Positions 24,457 through 34,203 are shown, numbered from the stretch's first letter. The stretch: 45,314 bases of DNA from Bacteroidales bacterium (GCA_017516865.1 JAFXAU010000007.1:1-45314); one strand, 5' to 3'. The notes: generated by a model not told the origin, from the sequence alone. Made by a program: numbers and translations.

Positions 24457-25515
24457 CTTCAAATTAGACAGCAACTTGACGTACGTTTCAAGTCCTTGTT
24501 GCAATTCGCTCTCAAAGATATATTCATTTGCCGTATGCGAACGGAGCGTATCGCCGGGACCAATCTTCATCGACGGGAATGTAGTCATGAACACTTGGTC
24601 GGACAAGGTCGGAGAACCGAACATTTCCAATCCAAGACTCAAACCGCTTTGTACCAGTGGATGCGATGTCGGAATTGAAGAAGAATTGAGTCTAAACGAA
24701 CGTGCTGAAACTTCGCACTGAACAGATTGATTTATAATGTCGAACAACTCCTGATTTGTATACATTTCATTGCTTCGGACATCTACTACAAACGAACATT
24801 CTCCAGGAATCACATTATGTTGTGTTCCCGCATTGATAACCGTCACGCTCATCTTTACCATTCCGAGATATTCCGAAGTCTTTGGAAATTCGTATGTCCG
24901 AAACCAACGAATGTCGTCCATCGCTTTATAAATTGCATTGATGCCGTTGGAATGTGCCGCATGTCCTGATTTTCCTATCGCCTTGCAATCCAGCACCATC
25001 AAACCTTTTTCGGCAATAGCCATCTTCATGCCCGTCGGTTCGCCGACAATTCCAAATGCAATTTCCGGCAAGATCGGAATTACACATTCCAGTCCGTTCT
25101 TTCCAGAAACTTCTTCTTCGGCCGAAGCCACAAGAATCAAATTGAAGGGATTGTTTTCCTGTTCGTTGAAATGCAAGAAAGTAAAAATGAGCGAAACCAA
25201 CGACGCACCCGCATCGTTACTTCCAAGCCCAATAATTTTACCGCCGTCGCAAATTGCATTGAACGGGTCACTGAGCCAACCGTCCGACGGTTTTACCGTA
25301 TCGTGATGAGAATTTAATAAAATTGTCGGTTTTGACTCGTCAAAATTCTTTGTACGGACAATGACATTATTTTCAATACGTTGATATTCAACACCTTGTT
25401 TTTTAAAGAATTTACAAAGTAATTCTGCCGTTCCAGATTCTTGACGACTAATCGAAAAGGTCTCAATCAACGAGACTAATAATTTTTTTGCCTGTTCAAA
25501 TGTTTCTGTCTGCAT
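24451..25515 (-). CDS. M20-family metallohydrolase (ArgE/DapE-like)
   Basis: A 354-residue zinc amidohydrolase. Metal-site motifs: NSHHDTVKPSDGW (68-80), GLGSNDAGASL (~96-106) and the catalytic Glu pair in ASAEEEVSGKNG (~130-141); GIVGEPTGMKMAIAEKGLMV leads into the dimerisation domain with GKSGHAAHSNGINAI. It is closest to N-acyl-ornithine deacetylases (ArgE) used for arginine synthesis in Bacteroidetes; DapE activity cannot be excluded. It starts 27 bases after the ung stop, so it is probably the last gene of the ftsX-to-ung operon. No other arg gene is in the window. Confidence 0.88.
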   Translation of the reverse strand: MQTETFEQAKKLLVSLIETFSISRQESGTAELLCKFFKKQGVEYQRIENNVIVRTKNFDESKPTILLNSHHDTVKPSDGWLSDPFNAICDGGKIIGLGSNDAGASLVSLIFTFLHFNEQENNPFNLILVASAEEEVSGKNGLECVIPILPEIAFGIVGEPTGMKMAIAEKGLMVLDCKAIGKSGHAAHSNGINAIYKAMDDIRWFRTYEFPKTSEYLGMVKMSVTVINAGTQHNVIPGECSFVVDVRSNEMYTNQELFDIINQSVQCEVSARSFRLNSSSIPTSHPLVQSGLSLGLEMFGSPTLSDQVFMTTFPSMKIGPGDTLRSHTANEYIFESELQQGLETYVKLLSNLKL

Positions 25516-25542
25516 AATTCCTTCTATTTTATTTCTTGAATC

Positions 25543-26208
25543 TTACCATTGTATAGGTGTTTGTCCCTGAGCTTGCAAAATTTCGTTAGTTTTCGAAAAA
25601 TGTTTACAACCTAAAAAGCCGTGATACGCCGACAACGGAGACGGATGAGCGGCTTTCAGTACATGATGTTTCGACGTATCAATCAGAGCAGCTTTATCTT
25701 GTGCAAAACGTCCCCACAGCAAAAACACTAATCCCGTCTTTTTCTCCGACAAAATTCGTATGACGCTGTCGGTGAATTGTTCCCAGCCATGTTTCTGATG
25801 AGAACCAGCCTGATTGGCACGAACCGTCAATGTTGCGTTCAAAAGCATGACGCCCTGTTTCGCCCAGCGCTCGAGATTGCCGCTTTCGGGAATCGGAGAA
25901 CCTATATCGTCATGAACTTCCTTGAAAATATTTACCAACGAAGGCGGTTTCTGAACACCTTCGGGTACAGAAAACGAAAGCCCATGTGCTTGGCCTACAC
26001 CATGATAGGGGTCTTGACCGATTATCACTACTTTTACAGAATCAAACGGCGTATAGGCAAAAGCATTAAAAATATCGCCACCTTTGGGATAAATGGTGTA
26101 TTTCTTTTTTTCTTCGACAAGAAAATCCTTGAGTGCCGAAAAATATGGTTTATTGAACTCATCAATCAGCACGTTCTTCCACGATTCTTCTATTTTCGGG
26201 TCAATCAT
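25543..26208 (-). CDS. ung: Uracil-DNA glycosylase (family 1)
   Basis: A 221-residue base-excision repair enzyme that removes uracil from DNA. The water-activating loop GQDPYHG is at 64-70 (catalytic D66), the uracil pocket follows with FSVPEGVQKPPSLVNIFKE (79-97), and the DNA-binding Leu loop is HPSPLSAYHGFLGC (188-201, catalytic H188). LLNATLTVR and LLWGRFAQ are also conserved. The length is standard for family 1. The start overlaps the end of the glycosyltransferase gene by 8 bases. Confidence 0.97.
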   Translation of the reverse strand: MIDPKIEESWKNVLIDEFNKPYFSALKDFLVEEKKKYTIYPKGGDIFNAFAYTPFDSVKVVIIGQDPYHGVGQAHGLSFSVPEGVQKPPSLVNIFKEVHDDIGSPIPESGNLERWAKQGVMLLNATLTVRANQAGSHQKHGWEQFTDSVIRILSEKKTGLVFLLWGRFAQDKAALIDTSKHHVLKAAHPSPLSAYHGFLGCKHFSKTNEILQAQGQTPIQW

Positions 26209-27118
26209 CTCCGTATTTTTTTCTCAACAACAATCCTTTTGTCACATTCCAGCGAAAAGCCAATAATGCGAACGCCTTACTATATTGAAACACAAGTACA
26301 TAAAAAATTGACAGCACAAATGTGCCGCCCCATTTTACGCACTCTTTAAAAAGAGAACACACATATTGAATAGGTTTGCCTGAGCAGCGAACTTTTTCAC
26401 TAACACCAGCACCAAAGCCAAATTTCTTTACATACGCCAATGTCGTTCGCGAAGCAGGAATAACATGTTGAACAACAACACGAGGGAAATACATAATTTT
26501 CATATCTCGCTGTCGAAGCCGTTCAAAAATGTCTTTTTCCTCTCCACCGAGCATATTCTTTTTTGTCCTTCCCAATGCCGTATTAAACAAACCGACTTGT
26601 TCAATACATTCTTTTCGGAAACCCATGTTTGCACCAATGGGATACGAATTTCCCGAAAAGCTCGTTATATTTTGTCCTTTGTCTAATGTTGAGATAATCG
26701 GCATCAAAAAGCGGCTCATCCATTTTGGTTTTTTCCCGGATTCAAATAAAGGAAGGATTTTTCCGCCGAATGCCATCATGTCGGGATATTCGCTGACATG
26801 AACTTTTAAATATTTCAAATAATTCGACTGAACATACGCATCGTCATCGACAAAGACATACACATTGCCATGTGCTTCCGCAATTCCTCTGTTCCGGGCA
26901 TACGAAAGTCCCTGTTGCGTTTCTAAAATATATGAATAGTTTACGTTTGGAAAATCTTTGCGAAACCGACGACATTCCGATTCCGTATTGTCTGTACAAT
27001 TATTATTTATAACCAACAGTTCGTAATCTTCGATTGAAACATCGTTCAACGCAATTGCTTCAAGCGTTTTATAAATATACGCATCGCGGTTATATGTGCA
27101 GACAATGACAGACAGCAT
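26201..27118 (-). CDS. Glycosyltransferase family 2
   Basis: A 305-residue GT-A-fold transferase: MLSVIVCTYNRDAYIYKTLE opens the nucleotide-sugar-binding domain, and the DxD-type metal motif is VFVDDDAYV (~88-96). GANMGFRKE and a GGEEKDIFERL block follow, as in many family-2 enzymes. The C-terminal part is hydrophobic (FVLSIFYVLVFQYSKAFALL), suggesting membrane association. It would add a sugar to a surface glycan, but donor and acceptor are unknown. It starts one base after the queA stop and overlaps ung, firmly inside the operon. Confidence 0.9.
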   Translation of the reverse strand: MLSVIVCTYNRDAYIYKTLEAIALNDVSIEDYELLVINNNCTDNTESECRRFRKDFPNVNYSYILETQQGLSYARNRGIAEAHGNVYVFVDDDAYVQSNYLKYLKVHVSEYPDMMAFGGKILPLFESGKKPKWMSRFLMPIISTLDKGQNITSFSGNSYPIGANMGFRKECIEQVGLFNTALGRTKKNMLGGEEKDIFERLRQRDMKIMYFPRVVVQHVIPASRTTLAYVKKFGFGAGVSEKVRCSGKPIQYVCSLFKECVKWGGTFVLSIFYVLVFQYSKAFALLAFRWNVTKGLLLRKKYGDD

Positions 27119-28177
27119 TTATTTCAGAATAAGCATTGCATCGCCGTAAGAACCGAATTTATATCCTTCCTTAATTGCCAACTCGTATGTTTTCTTCACA
27201 ACGTCGAATCCACCGAATGCACAAACCATCATCAACATTGTTGATTGAGAAAGGTGGAAATTCGAAATCAATCTGTTTGCAATTGTGAAATCGTATGGCG
27301 GGAAAATGAATTTATTCGTCCATCCATCGTATGGCTTCAAAAATCCGTTCATGGAAACAGAACTTTCCATAGCACGCAAAACTGTTGTTCCACAGGCAAA
27401 TATGTTCTTTTTCTGTTCACGGGCGTTATTCACAATATCGGCAATTTCGGGAGTGATAATCATTCGTTCCGAATCCATTTTGTGTTTAGTTAAATCTTCG
27501 ACTTCAACAGCGCTAAAATTGCCTAAACCCATGTGCAATGTCAAATATGCTAAATCCACGCCTTTTATTTCAAGACGTTTCATCAACTCACGGCTGAAGT
27601 GTGCCCCAGCGGCTGGTAAAGCTACGGAACCTTCTTCCGTTGCAAAAATATTCTGGAATCGATTTTGGTCGTCAGCTTCAACCTTACGGCCATCCAAAAT
27701 GTGGTCGGGAAGCGGAGTTTCGCCTAATGAAAATAAAATTTTCTTAAACGTATCGTAATCTTCTTCGCACAAAAAACGAATTGTACGTCCACGAGAAGTC
27801 GTGTTGTCAATAACTTCTGCAACCAATTCCTCATTGTCACCGAAATACAATTTGTTACCTATACGGATTTTTCTTGCCGGGTCGACCAATACGTCCCACA
27901 AATATTGTTCTCTATTCAATTCGCGCAACAAGAACACTTCAATCCGTGCTCCAGTACGCTCCTTGTTTCCATATAACCGAGCAGGAAAGACTCTTGTATT
28001 ATTCAGCACAAGCACGTCTTTGTCGTCAAAATAATCAACAATGTCTTTAAAAATTCTGTGCTCAACTTTACCTGTTTTTGCGTCCAAAACAAGCAAACGA
28101 GCCTCGTCACGATTTTCCGACGGATACAATGCGATTGATTCCTGAGGAATCTTCAACTTAAATTCTGATAACTTCAT
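27119..28177 (-). CDS. queA: tRNA preQ1(34) S-adenosylmethionine ribosyltransferase-isomerase QueA
   Basis: A 352-residue enzyme that transfers and isomerises the ribosyl part of SAM onto preQ1-tRNA, giving epoxyqueuosine. The start is the ATG at 28177 ([20 protein letters not shown]), the standard family opening; an upstream ATG at 28231 overlaps truB and is unlikely. Conserved blocks are [41 protein letters not shown] (~201-218), [13 protein letters not shown] and [18 protein letters not shown]. It lies 5 bases after truB. Confidence 0.95.
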   Translation of the reverse strand: MKLSEFKLKIPQESIALYPSENRDEARLLVLDAKTGKVEHRIFKDIVDYFDDKDVLVLNNTRVFPARLYGNKERTGARIEVFLLRELNREQYLWDVLVDPARKIRIGNKLYFGDNEELVAEVIDNTTSRGRTIRFLCEEDYDTFKKILFSLGETPLPDHILDGRKVEADDQNRFQNIFATEEGSVALPAAGAHFSRELMKRLEIKGVDLAYLTLHMGLGNFSAVEVEDLTKHKMDSERMIITPEIADIVNNAREQKKNIFACGTTVLRAMESSVSMNGFLKPYDGWTNKFIFPPYDFTIANRLISNFHLSQSTMLMMVCAFGGFDVVKKTYELAIKEGYKFGSYGDAMLILK

Positions 28178-28182
28178 AACAC

Positions 28183-28869
28183 CTATTTTTCCTGTTCTAT
28201 AATTTCCTGTAATTGTTCTATGCTCACACATTCCGACAAGGTGACATCGCCCACCCGTGTCCGTTGCAAATCGGTCAGATACGCACCTGTCTGCAATGCC
28301 GTACCAATATCGCGGGCAAGTGAACGGATATATGTACCTTTACTGCATTCTACGCGTATACGTATCAGCGGCAACGCAAAATCAAGCAATTCAATTTTTT
28401 CGATATGCACGCTGCGAGGCTCCAAAGCGACGTCGCAATTTTTACGAGCCAATTCGTAGGCTCGTTGTCCCCGTACACGTATTGCCGAGAACATCGGCGG
28501 AACTTGCTGAATATCACCTTCTAACTGACGAAGAACAGACTCCACCTTTTCTCTGTCGATATGTTCTATCGGAAATTGAGCATCTTCGTCTGATTCCAAA
28601 TCGAATGTCGGCGTCGTTGCACCTAACTTTATCGTTGCAACGTATTCCTTATCTTTATGCAGATACGTTTCTATATTCTTCGTCTCCTTTCCCGTACACA
28701 AAATCATGACTCCAGTAGCCAACGGGTCAAGCGTGCCTGCATGTCCGACTTTGATTTTTTTTACACGAAGCGAACGGCACAACATGTATCTCGTCTTATT
28801 CACAACGTCAAACGAGGTCCACTGCTGTGGCTTATTTACATATAAAACCGCTCCTTCTATAAAATTCAT
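28183..28869 (-). CDS. truB: tRNA pseudouridine(55) synthase TruB
   Basis: A 228-residue synthase for pseudouridine 55 in the tRNA T-loop. The start ATG at 28869 ([20 protein letters not shown]) overlaps the uppP stop as ATGA, indicating coupling. The catalytic Asp is in [20 protein letters not shown] (~41-60), with [20 protein letters not shown] and [20 protein letters not shown] downstream. It lacks the C-terminal PUA-type extension seen in longer TruB proteins, as is common in Bacteroidetes. Confidence 0.95.
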   Translation of the reverse strand: MNFIEGAVLYVNKPQQWTSFDVVNKTRYMLCRSLRVKKIKVGHAGTLDPLATGVMILCTGKETKNIETYLHKDKEYVATIKLGATTPTFDLESDEDAQFPIEHIDREKVESVLRQLEGDIQQVPPMFSAIRVRGQRAYELARKNCDVALEPRSVHIEKIELLDFALPLIRIRVECSKGTYIRSLARDIGTALQTGAYLTDLQRTRVGDVTLSECVSIEQLQEIIEQEK

Positions 28870-29672
28870 ATTAACGAATAAATCAAAGTTACTACACCTA
28901 CAATGGCACAATAAATGGCAAAATATATGAGTTTACCTTTTTTCACAATATTTATCATCAAACGGCATGCGAAGCAGCCTGCCACAAAAGCGGTTATAAA
29001 ACCGACAAACAAAGCCATTGGAGATATTCCTGCAGCGACAGATTCGTAGCCACTTTTAGCAAATTTTAATACGTCGAGTAATGCTTCGCCCAATATTGGC
29101 GGAATTACCATAAGGAATGAGAATTGTGCCAAAGATTCTTTCTTATTTCCAAGTAACAAGCCCGTTGCTATTGTGGAACCCGAACGCGAAAGTCCCGGCA
29201 TTACCGCACAGGCTTGGGCAAGCCCGATTATAAACGCATCGCTTTTCGAGATTGTTTCTTTTTGTCTCGGTTTTGAAAAATACGAGAATGCCAACAATGT
29301 GGCCGTAAGCAACAACATACAACCCACTATCAGCAAACCTGTTCCAAAAACTTCTTCAACATAATCTTTAAAGAAAACACCCACAATTCCGATTGGAATC
29401 ATCGAAATGAGAATGTTAATCACATACCGCATTTCGTCATTCATCTGGAATTTGAAAAATCCTTTGAACAACCAAACAATTTCTTTCCACAAAATGACAA
29501 ATGTACTCAAAACCGTTGCCACGTGTACAGCTACGGTAAACATCAGGTTCGATTCACCGTCTTCCAAACCAAACAAAGCCGCTCCTATGGCCAAATGTCC
29601 ACTACTGCTGACGGGCAAATATTCCGTCAAACCCTGTATTAAACCAAGTATAAACGCCTGTAAGCAATCCAT
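28866..29672 (-). CDS. uppP: Undecaprenyl-diphosphate phosphatase UppP/BacA
   Basis: A 268-residue polytopic inner-membrane enzyme that dephosphorylates undecaprenyl pyrophosphate, recycling the lipid carrier for peptidoglycan and other glycans; extra copies confer bacitracin resistance. Signature motifs are [14 protein letters not shown] (15-28, with the catalytic Glu) and [17 protein letters not shown] (~157-173), in pseudo-symmetric halves. Seven to eight helices are visible. The start overlaps the DUF3098 stop by one base (TAATG) and the stop overlaps truB by four. Confidence 0.96.
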   Translation of the reverse strand: MDCLQAFILGLIQGLTEYLPVSSSGHLAIGAALFGLEDGESNLMFTVAVHVATVLSTFVILWKEIVWLFKGFFKFQMNDEMRYVINILISMIPIGIVGVFFKDYVEEVFGTGLLIVGCMLLLTATLLAFSYFSKPRQKETISKSDAFIIGLAQACAVMPGLSRSGSTIATGLLLGNKKESLAQFSFLMVIPPILGEALLDVLKFAKSGYESVAAGISPMALFVGFITAFVAGCFACRLMINIVKKGKLIYFAIYCAIVGVVTLIYSLI

Positions 29673-29965
29673 TATTTCTCGTCTTTTTTAGATTTCGGGT
29701 TCCACAGAATTGCAAAAATTTCAAAGAAGAAACCAACCAACAACACGATTGGAGCCAATGTCAATCGTCTAAAGTTAAATATTTCCGGCACTTTTGTCTG
29801 GTCGCCGTCAGGATAAAAATCGTTCGGATTCGACACTGCACCGCCCGAAAGCAAAATAAATCCAATAACCAATATTCCCACACCGATGAGAACCAAAATA
29901 TAATTCACACGGCTAAACGTGTAGTTTTCATCTTCTTTCGATGATTTCAAATTCATCATATTCAT
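29672..29965 (-). CDS. DUF3098 family membrane protein
   Basis: A 97-residue protein with two transmembrane helices: ~24-42 ([18 protein letters not shown]) and ~70-89 ([20 protein letters not shown]). Between them lies a short extracytoplasmic loop with NPNDFYPDG, the hallmark of DUF3098, which nearly always sits between ftsX and uppP in Bacteroidetes. The function is unknown. One-base overlaps on both sides (TAATG) show it is translationally coupled to ftsX and uppP, which suggests a part in division or cell-wall synthesis. Confidence 0.9.
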   Translation of the reverse strand: MNMMNLKSSKEDENYTFSRVNYILVLIGVGILVIGFILLSGGAVSNPNDFYPDGDQTKVPEIFNFRRLTLAPIVLLVGFFFEIFAILWNPKSKKDEK

Positions 29966-30837
29966 TATATATATAACTCTTCTTGATTCAACTTCAAAAA
30001 CTTATTCAACGCAAAAAATGTTGCGACAAACGTCAGGAACATTCCAATGAGAATTACCGACAGGAACACGATTCCTAACAATTCCAAATCTAAATATTTA
30101 ATTATTTCGTAAGACCCCATTTTGAGTACATACAAGATTCCCGAGGTAATCAAAACGGCAATCAAACCGCTTAAAAAACCTTGAAAAGCACCTCGCAACA
30201 AAAAAGGAGAACGAATATAATGATTGGTCGCGCCAACCAATTGCATAGTCTTTATTAAGAAACGTTTTGTGTACACCGTTAGACGTATTGTATTATGTAT
30301 CAACACAATAGAAATCAGCAACAACAATCCGCTCAACACGAGCAAAAACAAGCTCAATTTCTCGATGTTTAAATTTAAATTCTGCACATGCGACTTATCA
30401 TAATGTATAGAATCGACCAACTCATGATTTTTGTATTGTTGTTCAATTTTTATGAAATTTTCTGGTGTCGCATAATCAGCATAGAAATGGACTTCCAACG
30501 ACGGCGGTATCGGATTTCCGTCGGCAAGGTCGATATAATTTTGCCCGAGTGTTTCCGCCAGCCTGCGACTGGCTTCTTCGGCAGAAACATATTCCGTTGA
30601 TTTCACCATCTCCATTGCATCGATTTTTTTCCGCAACTCAAACATGTCCGATTCCCCCACATCGGGTTTCAAAAACAATGTAAAACCAACCTTTTCTTTC
30701 ACATGATTTGACAAAGCCCGTTCGCTCGTCAACAAAATTCCAACTAAACTTAAAACGAACAATACCAACGCAACACTAATCAAAGTCGACGTATATGAGG
30801 TATATAATCGCTGACGGATAACTTTATTTTGTTTCAT
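29965..30837 (-). CDS. ftsX: Cell-division permease-like protein FtsX
   Basis: A 290-residue FtsX: one N-terminal transmembrane helix (~17-36), a periplasmic domain (~45-165, with VGFTLFLKPDVGESD and the AEEASRRLAETLGQ block) and three C-terminal helices (~170-195, ~225-245, ~258-282). With the ATPase FtsE it controls cell-wall hydrolases at the septum. ftsE is not adjacent, which is common in this phylum. It is the first gene of the leftward operon; a TATATTTG promoter lies 79 bases upstream. Confidence 0.92.
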   Translation of the reverse strand: MKQNKVIRQRLYTSYTSTLISVALVLFVLSLVGILLTSERALSNHVKEKVGFTLFLKPDVGESDMFELRKKIDAMEMVKSTEYVSAEEASRRLAETLGQNYIDLADGNPIPPSLEVHFYADYATPENFIKIEQQYKNHELVDSIHYDKSHVQNLNLNIEKLSLFLLVLSGLLLLISIVLIHNTIRLTVYTKRFLIKTMQLVGATNHYIRSPFLLRGAFQGFLSGLIAVLITSGILYVLKMGSYEIIKYLDLELLGIVFLSVILIGMFLTFVATFFALNKFLKLNQEELYI

Positions 30838-30915
30838 TTATTCCCTTTCTGAACTATTCACGCAGGTGGCACGCGAACCAAACGGGCATACCATCCCAAC
30901 ATTAAAAAAACTTGG

Positions 30916-30923
30916 CAAATATA
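30916..30923 (-). promoter_or_regulatory. Promoter -7 element TATATTTG of the ftsX operon
   Basis: An exact TAnnTTTG match on the minus strand 79 bases before the ftsX start. The intervening leader (30838-30915) is richer in G and C than its surroundings but shows no recognised riboswitch. Confidence 0.55.
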
Positions 30924-30989
30924 CAGTTTTTCTCAAGCAAATGCAATGCTATTTGCTTTTATTCCTATATTTTTCAAATAGTTCTGCTT

Positions 30990-31982
30990 CTAATAATTTC
31001 TATTGACAAGTTCGTTCATAAACGCTGTCAATTCGCCTTTGCGTTCGTCAGGTAGCTGAATAGAATCAACCAGCGACATTGCATTTTTGAAATACTCTTG
31101 AATTTTGTCTATCGTCTGTTTTTTTACGTTTGCCTTGTCGTATAATGCAACAACTTTTGAATATTTATCGGATTCTTCTAACGAATTTGTTTGCATCAAG
31201 TTGATTAACTGGTCTTTGTCTTTCCCCTGCAATGTTTCCAATGCTTTAATCAGCAAATATGTCTTTTTATTTACTTGAATGTCGCCACCGATTTTTTTCC
31301 CAAATGTTTTTTGGTTGCCGTAAGTATCAAGCAAATCATCTTGTAACTGAAAAGCTATGCCGATTTGCCTTCCTATTTCATACATTTTTTTCTCATCTTC
31401 CTTCGACGCTCCGCCTACTATTGCACCAGCATTCAAGCACGCGGCAAGCAAAACGGAGGTTTTCAACTCTATCATTTTAATGTACATTTCTTCGGAGACA
31501 AACGAATCGTCGAGAGATGATTTTTCTAAATCAACATCGTATTGTTGTCCTTCGCAGACTTCCAAAGCAGTCTTATTCAGTAACTTAAACAACTGCGGAA
31601 CATATTCGCCCGATTCTTCAAAAAAGCGATAGGCAATAATCATCACCGCATCACCCGACAAAATTGCAGTATTTTCGTCCCACTTAACGTGTACGGTTGG
31701 TATTCCCCGACGAATAGACGCCTTGTCCATAATGTCGTCGTGAATCAGCGTGAAATTATGGAATGTTTCAAACGCCAACGCGACAGGCAAGGCTTTTTCG
31801 AATTCGCCAGAAAACAATTTTGTTGCCATCAGCACCAACGATGCACGCACCCGTTTCCCGCCGTTTTGCAAAATATACTTACACGGTTCATACAATCCAG
31901 CCGGTTCAGCAAAATCGGGATTCTGCAAATGTTCGTCAATTGCTTTTTGAATGTACGGTAAATACGACTCTAAACTTTTCAT
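30990..31982 (-). CDS. Polyprenyl (isoprenyl diphosphate) synthase
   Basis: A 330-residue trans-prenyltransferase that condenses isopentenyl diphosphate with allylic diphosphates. Motifs: GGKRVRASLV (41-50), the first Asp-rich motif DDIMD (82-86) with RRG (91-93), EGQQYDVD (144-151) and the second Asp-rich motif DDLLD (215-219). The first motif lacks the two-residue insertion of classical bacterial farnesyl-diphosphate synthases, so product length is open (geranylgeranyl or a longer quinone side chain). It is the last gene of the hisH-S4-synthase operon, starting 2 bases after the S4 gene. Confidence 0.92.
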   Translation of the reverse strand: MKSLESYLPYIQKAIDEHLQNPDFAEPAGLYEPCKYILQNGGKRVRASLVLMATKLFSGEFEKALPVALAFETFHNFTLIHDDIMDKASIRRGIPTVHVKWDENTAILSGDAVMIIAYRFFEESGEYVPQLFKLLNKTALEVCEGQQYDVDLEKSSLDDSFVSEEMYIKMIELKTSVLLAACLNAGAIVGGASKEDEKKMYEIGRQIGIAFQLQDDLLDTYGNQKTFGKKIGGDIQVNKKTYLLIKALETLQGKDKDQLINLMQTNSLEESDKYSKVVALYDKANVKKQTIDKIQEYFKNAMSLVDSIQLPDERKGELTAFMNELVNRNY

Positions 31983-31984
31983 AA

Positions 31985-32371
31985 CTATAAATATCCAAAA
32001 TCTTCCAATGCACGTCTGTCTTTTTTGGTTGGACGCCCTGTCCCTTTATCACGTATCACTGGAAAAACCATTTTTATATCTTGTAATTTTTGTAATTCCG
32101 ACTGCGGTGTCACGTCTTTCACAAAATCAACTACAACCTTTGCAGATTCTCGTTGTGCCAACAGTCCAAGAACTTCGTATGAACGGACAATCGGAGGACG
32201 CTTTACGTTTACCACATCGCCAATTTTCACGATATGCGAAGGTTTTACGCTTTGTCCTTCAATCGAAATCTGATTGTTTTTACAGGCAGTTGCAGCAAGG
32301 CTCCGCGTCTTATACAGACGTACGGCCCACATCCACTTGTCTATCCGTAAATTTTCCTCAGTTTTCGGCAT
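31985..32371 (-). CDS. S4-domain RNA-binding protein (Hsp15-like)
   Basis: A 128-residue protein. The N-terminal S4 domain is clear: LRIDKWMWAVRLYKTRSLAA (8-27), then the NQISIEGQSVKPSHIVKIGDV stretch, split as beta strands. The remainder is basic and ends in a tail GRPTKKDRRALEDFGYL, also typical of the HslR/Hsp15 family. Hsp15 binds stalled 50S subunits carrying nascent chains and helps recycle them. Spacing is two bases to each neighbour, so it is the middle gene of the hisH operon. Confidence 0.92.
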   Translation of the reverse strand: MPKTEENLRIDKWMWAVRLYKTRSLAATACKNNQISIEGQSVKPSHIVKIGDVVNVKRPPIVRSYEVLGLLAQRESAKVVVDFVKDVTPQSELQKLQDIKMVFPVIRDKGTGRPTKKDRRALEDFGYL

Positions 32372-32373
32372 GA

Positions 32374-32958
32374 CTACAATTCAATAAAGTTCTGTAAAAT
32401 TTTTGCACCGACAACGCCGCTCTTTTCCGGGTGAAACTGGAAGGCAAAAAAATTATCTTTTTCAATCCCAGCACTAAAAGGAAGAACGTAATTGCACGTA
32501 GCCGTCGAATGCGGGTTCATTTCGGCATAGTAACTATGTACAAAATACACATAACTTTCGGCTGGAATATTTTTCAGCAACGTACCGTTCAGGTCGGAAA
32601 TCGTATTCCATCCCATGTGTGGGACTTTTTCAATACCCGAAGGAAAACGTTTCACATTCACGTCGAAAATTCCCAGACAGTCCACATCGCCTTCTTCGGA
32701 ATGTTTACACATAAGTTGCATGCCAAAACAAATACCTAAAAACGGTTGTTTCAGCGAAACAAGAACTTCGTCGAGATGTCGTTCCCGTAAATACGGCATG
32801 GCAGTTCCAGCATCGCCCACGCCAGGGAAAATCACCTTGTCGGCTTTATACAACACATCGGGGTCGTTCGTCACAATTGGCTGAATACCTAATCGGTTCA
32901 AGGCATAGCTGACCGATTGAATGTTTCCAGCATTATATTTGACTATAGCTACTTGCAT
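32374..32958 (-). CDS. hisH: Imidazole glycerol phosphate synthase glutaminase subunit HisH
   Basis: A 194-residue class I glutamine amidotransferase that supplies ammonia to HisF in histidine synthesis. The nucleophile is in the block GICFGMQLMCKHSEE (~75-89), the start is VAIVKYNAGNIQSVSYALNR and the catalytic His/Glu pair is in FQFHPEKSG (~177-185). HPHMGWN-type sequence (KVPHMGWNTI) is also present. The usual partners hisA, hisF and hisI are not in the window: hisH is instead grouped with an S4 protein and a prenyl synthase. Its promoter is at 32979-32986. Confidence 0.95.
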   Translation of the reverse strand: MQVAIVKYNAGNIQSVSYALNRLGIQPIVTNDPDVLYKADKVIFPGVGDAGTAMPYLRERHLDEVLVSLKQPFLGICFGMQLMCKHSEEGDVDCLGIFDVNVKRFPSGIEKVPHMGWNTISDLNGTLLKNIPAESYVYFVHSYYAEMNPHSTATCNYVLPFSAGIEKDNFFAFQFHPEKSGVVGAKILQNFIEL

Positions 32959-32978
32959 ATTTTCAAAATTTCGTGCTA

Positions 32979-32986
32979 CAAATGTA
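32979..32986 (-). promoter_or_regulatory. Promoter of the hisH operon (TACATTTG)
   Basis: An exact -7 TACATTTG on the minus strand, preceded after 19 bases by TTG of AATTG as a partial -33 element. It lies 20 bases before the hisH start. Confidence 0.6.
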
Positions 32987-33048
32987 CGATTTATTTATAC
33001 AATGACAATTATACCAACCATCCTACATCGAAATAAAAAAAATATTTA

Positions 33049-33056
33049 TATTTTTG
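33049..33056 (+). promoter_or_regulatory. Promoter -7 element TATTTTTG
   Basis: An exact TAnnTTTG match 26 bases before the ATG of the DUF3078 gene. Confidence 0.5.
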
Positions 33057-33082
33057 CACTGTTTAACTAACGTATATAGAAT

Positions 33083-34138
33083 ATGAAAAAAATATTATTT
33101 ACAGCATTACTTTCAGGGTTGACAATCCTGTCATTTGCCCAAGTCACTGACAACGAGGCAGCTTTACGTGCCAACAACGTTGCTGCCGATTCGACTTCGG
33201 GCTGGAAATTCGGAGGTATGACCAATGTACAGTTTACAAACACAAGACTTTACAATTGGGCTGCCGGAGGTGACAATTCCATCGCAGTGAATGGCGTAGG
33301 AAGCGTGTTCGCAAACTACAAAAAGAATAAAAACGCATGGGACAACAGTTTGACTGTGGGTTATGGTATTATGCGTCAAGGCGACAAGACATTTGTAGCG
33401 AACAACAAAGAATACGACAGACCTTTCAAGAAAACCGACGACAAAATCGAATTTGTTTCAAAATATGGTCGTCAGGCGTTCAAGAACTGGTACTACGCCG
33501 CATTGGTTGACTTCAAGACGCAAATGACAGAAGGTAAGAATTACATTGGAGACACAACGTACGAGGTAATTTCAAAAGCAATGGCTCCTGCATATCTTAC
33601 AGGCGGTATCGGACTTGACTTTAAACCAGACAACTATTTCAGTTTGTACATTTCTCCAATCACTGCACGTTTCATTTTCGTGACAGACCAAGATTTGGCT
33701 GATGCAGGTGCTTTCGGCGTTGATCCTGCAGAATACTTTAAAAATGCAGCTGGAGACGCTGATTCTCTGAATACAGATGGAACTAAATTCAAAAAATTGA
33801 CCGATGGTAAAAATATGAAAACCGAATTTGGTGGATACATCCGACTACAATATACTCGTACAGAATGGAATGCAGAATGGATGAAAAACATCGGATTCAC
33901 GACTAAATTGAACTTATTCTCAAATTATCTCGAAAACCCTCAAAATGTCGATGTTGACTGGGAAACTTTGATTACGTGGAAAATCTATAAATTCTTCAAT
34001 ATCAGTTTCAATACACACTTGATGTACGATGACGACACAAAGACGAACGTCACCGACGACATGGGTGTAACGACAGTTCGAGGTCCTAAAGTTCAATTCA
34101 AAGAAATATTGGGCATAGGCTTCAATTACAGTTTCTAA
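33083..34138 (+). CDS. DUF3078 outer-membrane protein
   Basis: A 351-residue protein with a signal peptide (MKKILFTALLSGLTILSFAQ). The mature part opens with the family block GWKFGGMTNVQFTNTRLYNW (~40-59) and AAGGDNSIAVNG, followed by alternating beta strands (NAWDNSLTVGYGIMRQGD, NWYYAALVDFKTQMTEG, YFSLYISPITARFIFV) and the terminal strand FKEILGIGFNYSF with a C-terminal Phe, as in outer-membrane barrels. DUF3078 proteins are common in Bacteroidetes and of unknown function. It is probably monocistronic; the next gene has its own promoter. Confidence 0.88.
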   Translation: MKKILFTALLSGLTILSFAQVTDNEAALRANNVAADSTSGWKFGGMTNVQFTNTRLYNWAAGGDNSIAVNGVGSVFANYKKNKNAWDNSLTVGYGIMRQGDKTFVANNKEYDRPFKKTDDKIEFVSKYGRQAFKNWYYAALVDFKTQMTEGKNYIGDTTYEVISKAMAPAYLTGGIGLDFKPDNYFSLYISPITARFIFVTDQDLADAGAFGVDPAEYFKNAAGDADSLNTDGTKFKKLTDGKNMKTEFGGYIRLQYTRTEWNAEWMKNIGFTTKLNLFSNYLENPQNVDVDWETLITWKIYKFFNISFNTHLMYDDDTKTNVTDDMGVTTVRGPKVQFKEILGIGFNYSF

Positions 34139-34203
34139 AAAGTTTTTCTTCGTAAATCATAAGTTTTTTCAAAAAAATCTTGTGTTTTATGAAGACACTT
34201 TTG

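Noticed and set aside
28178..28231. Longer QueA from an upstream ATG
   Set aside because: It would overlap truB by 49 bases, and the family starts at [11 protein letters not shown].
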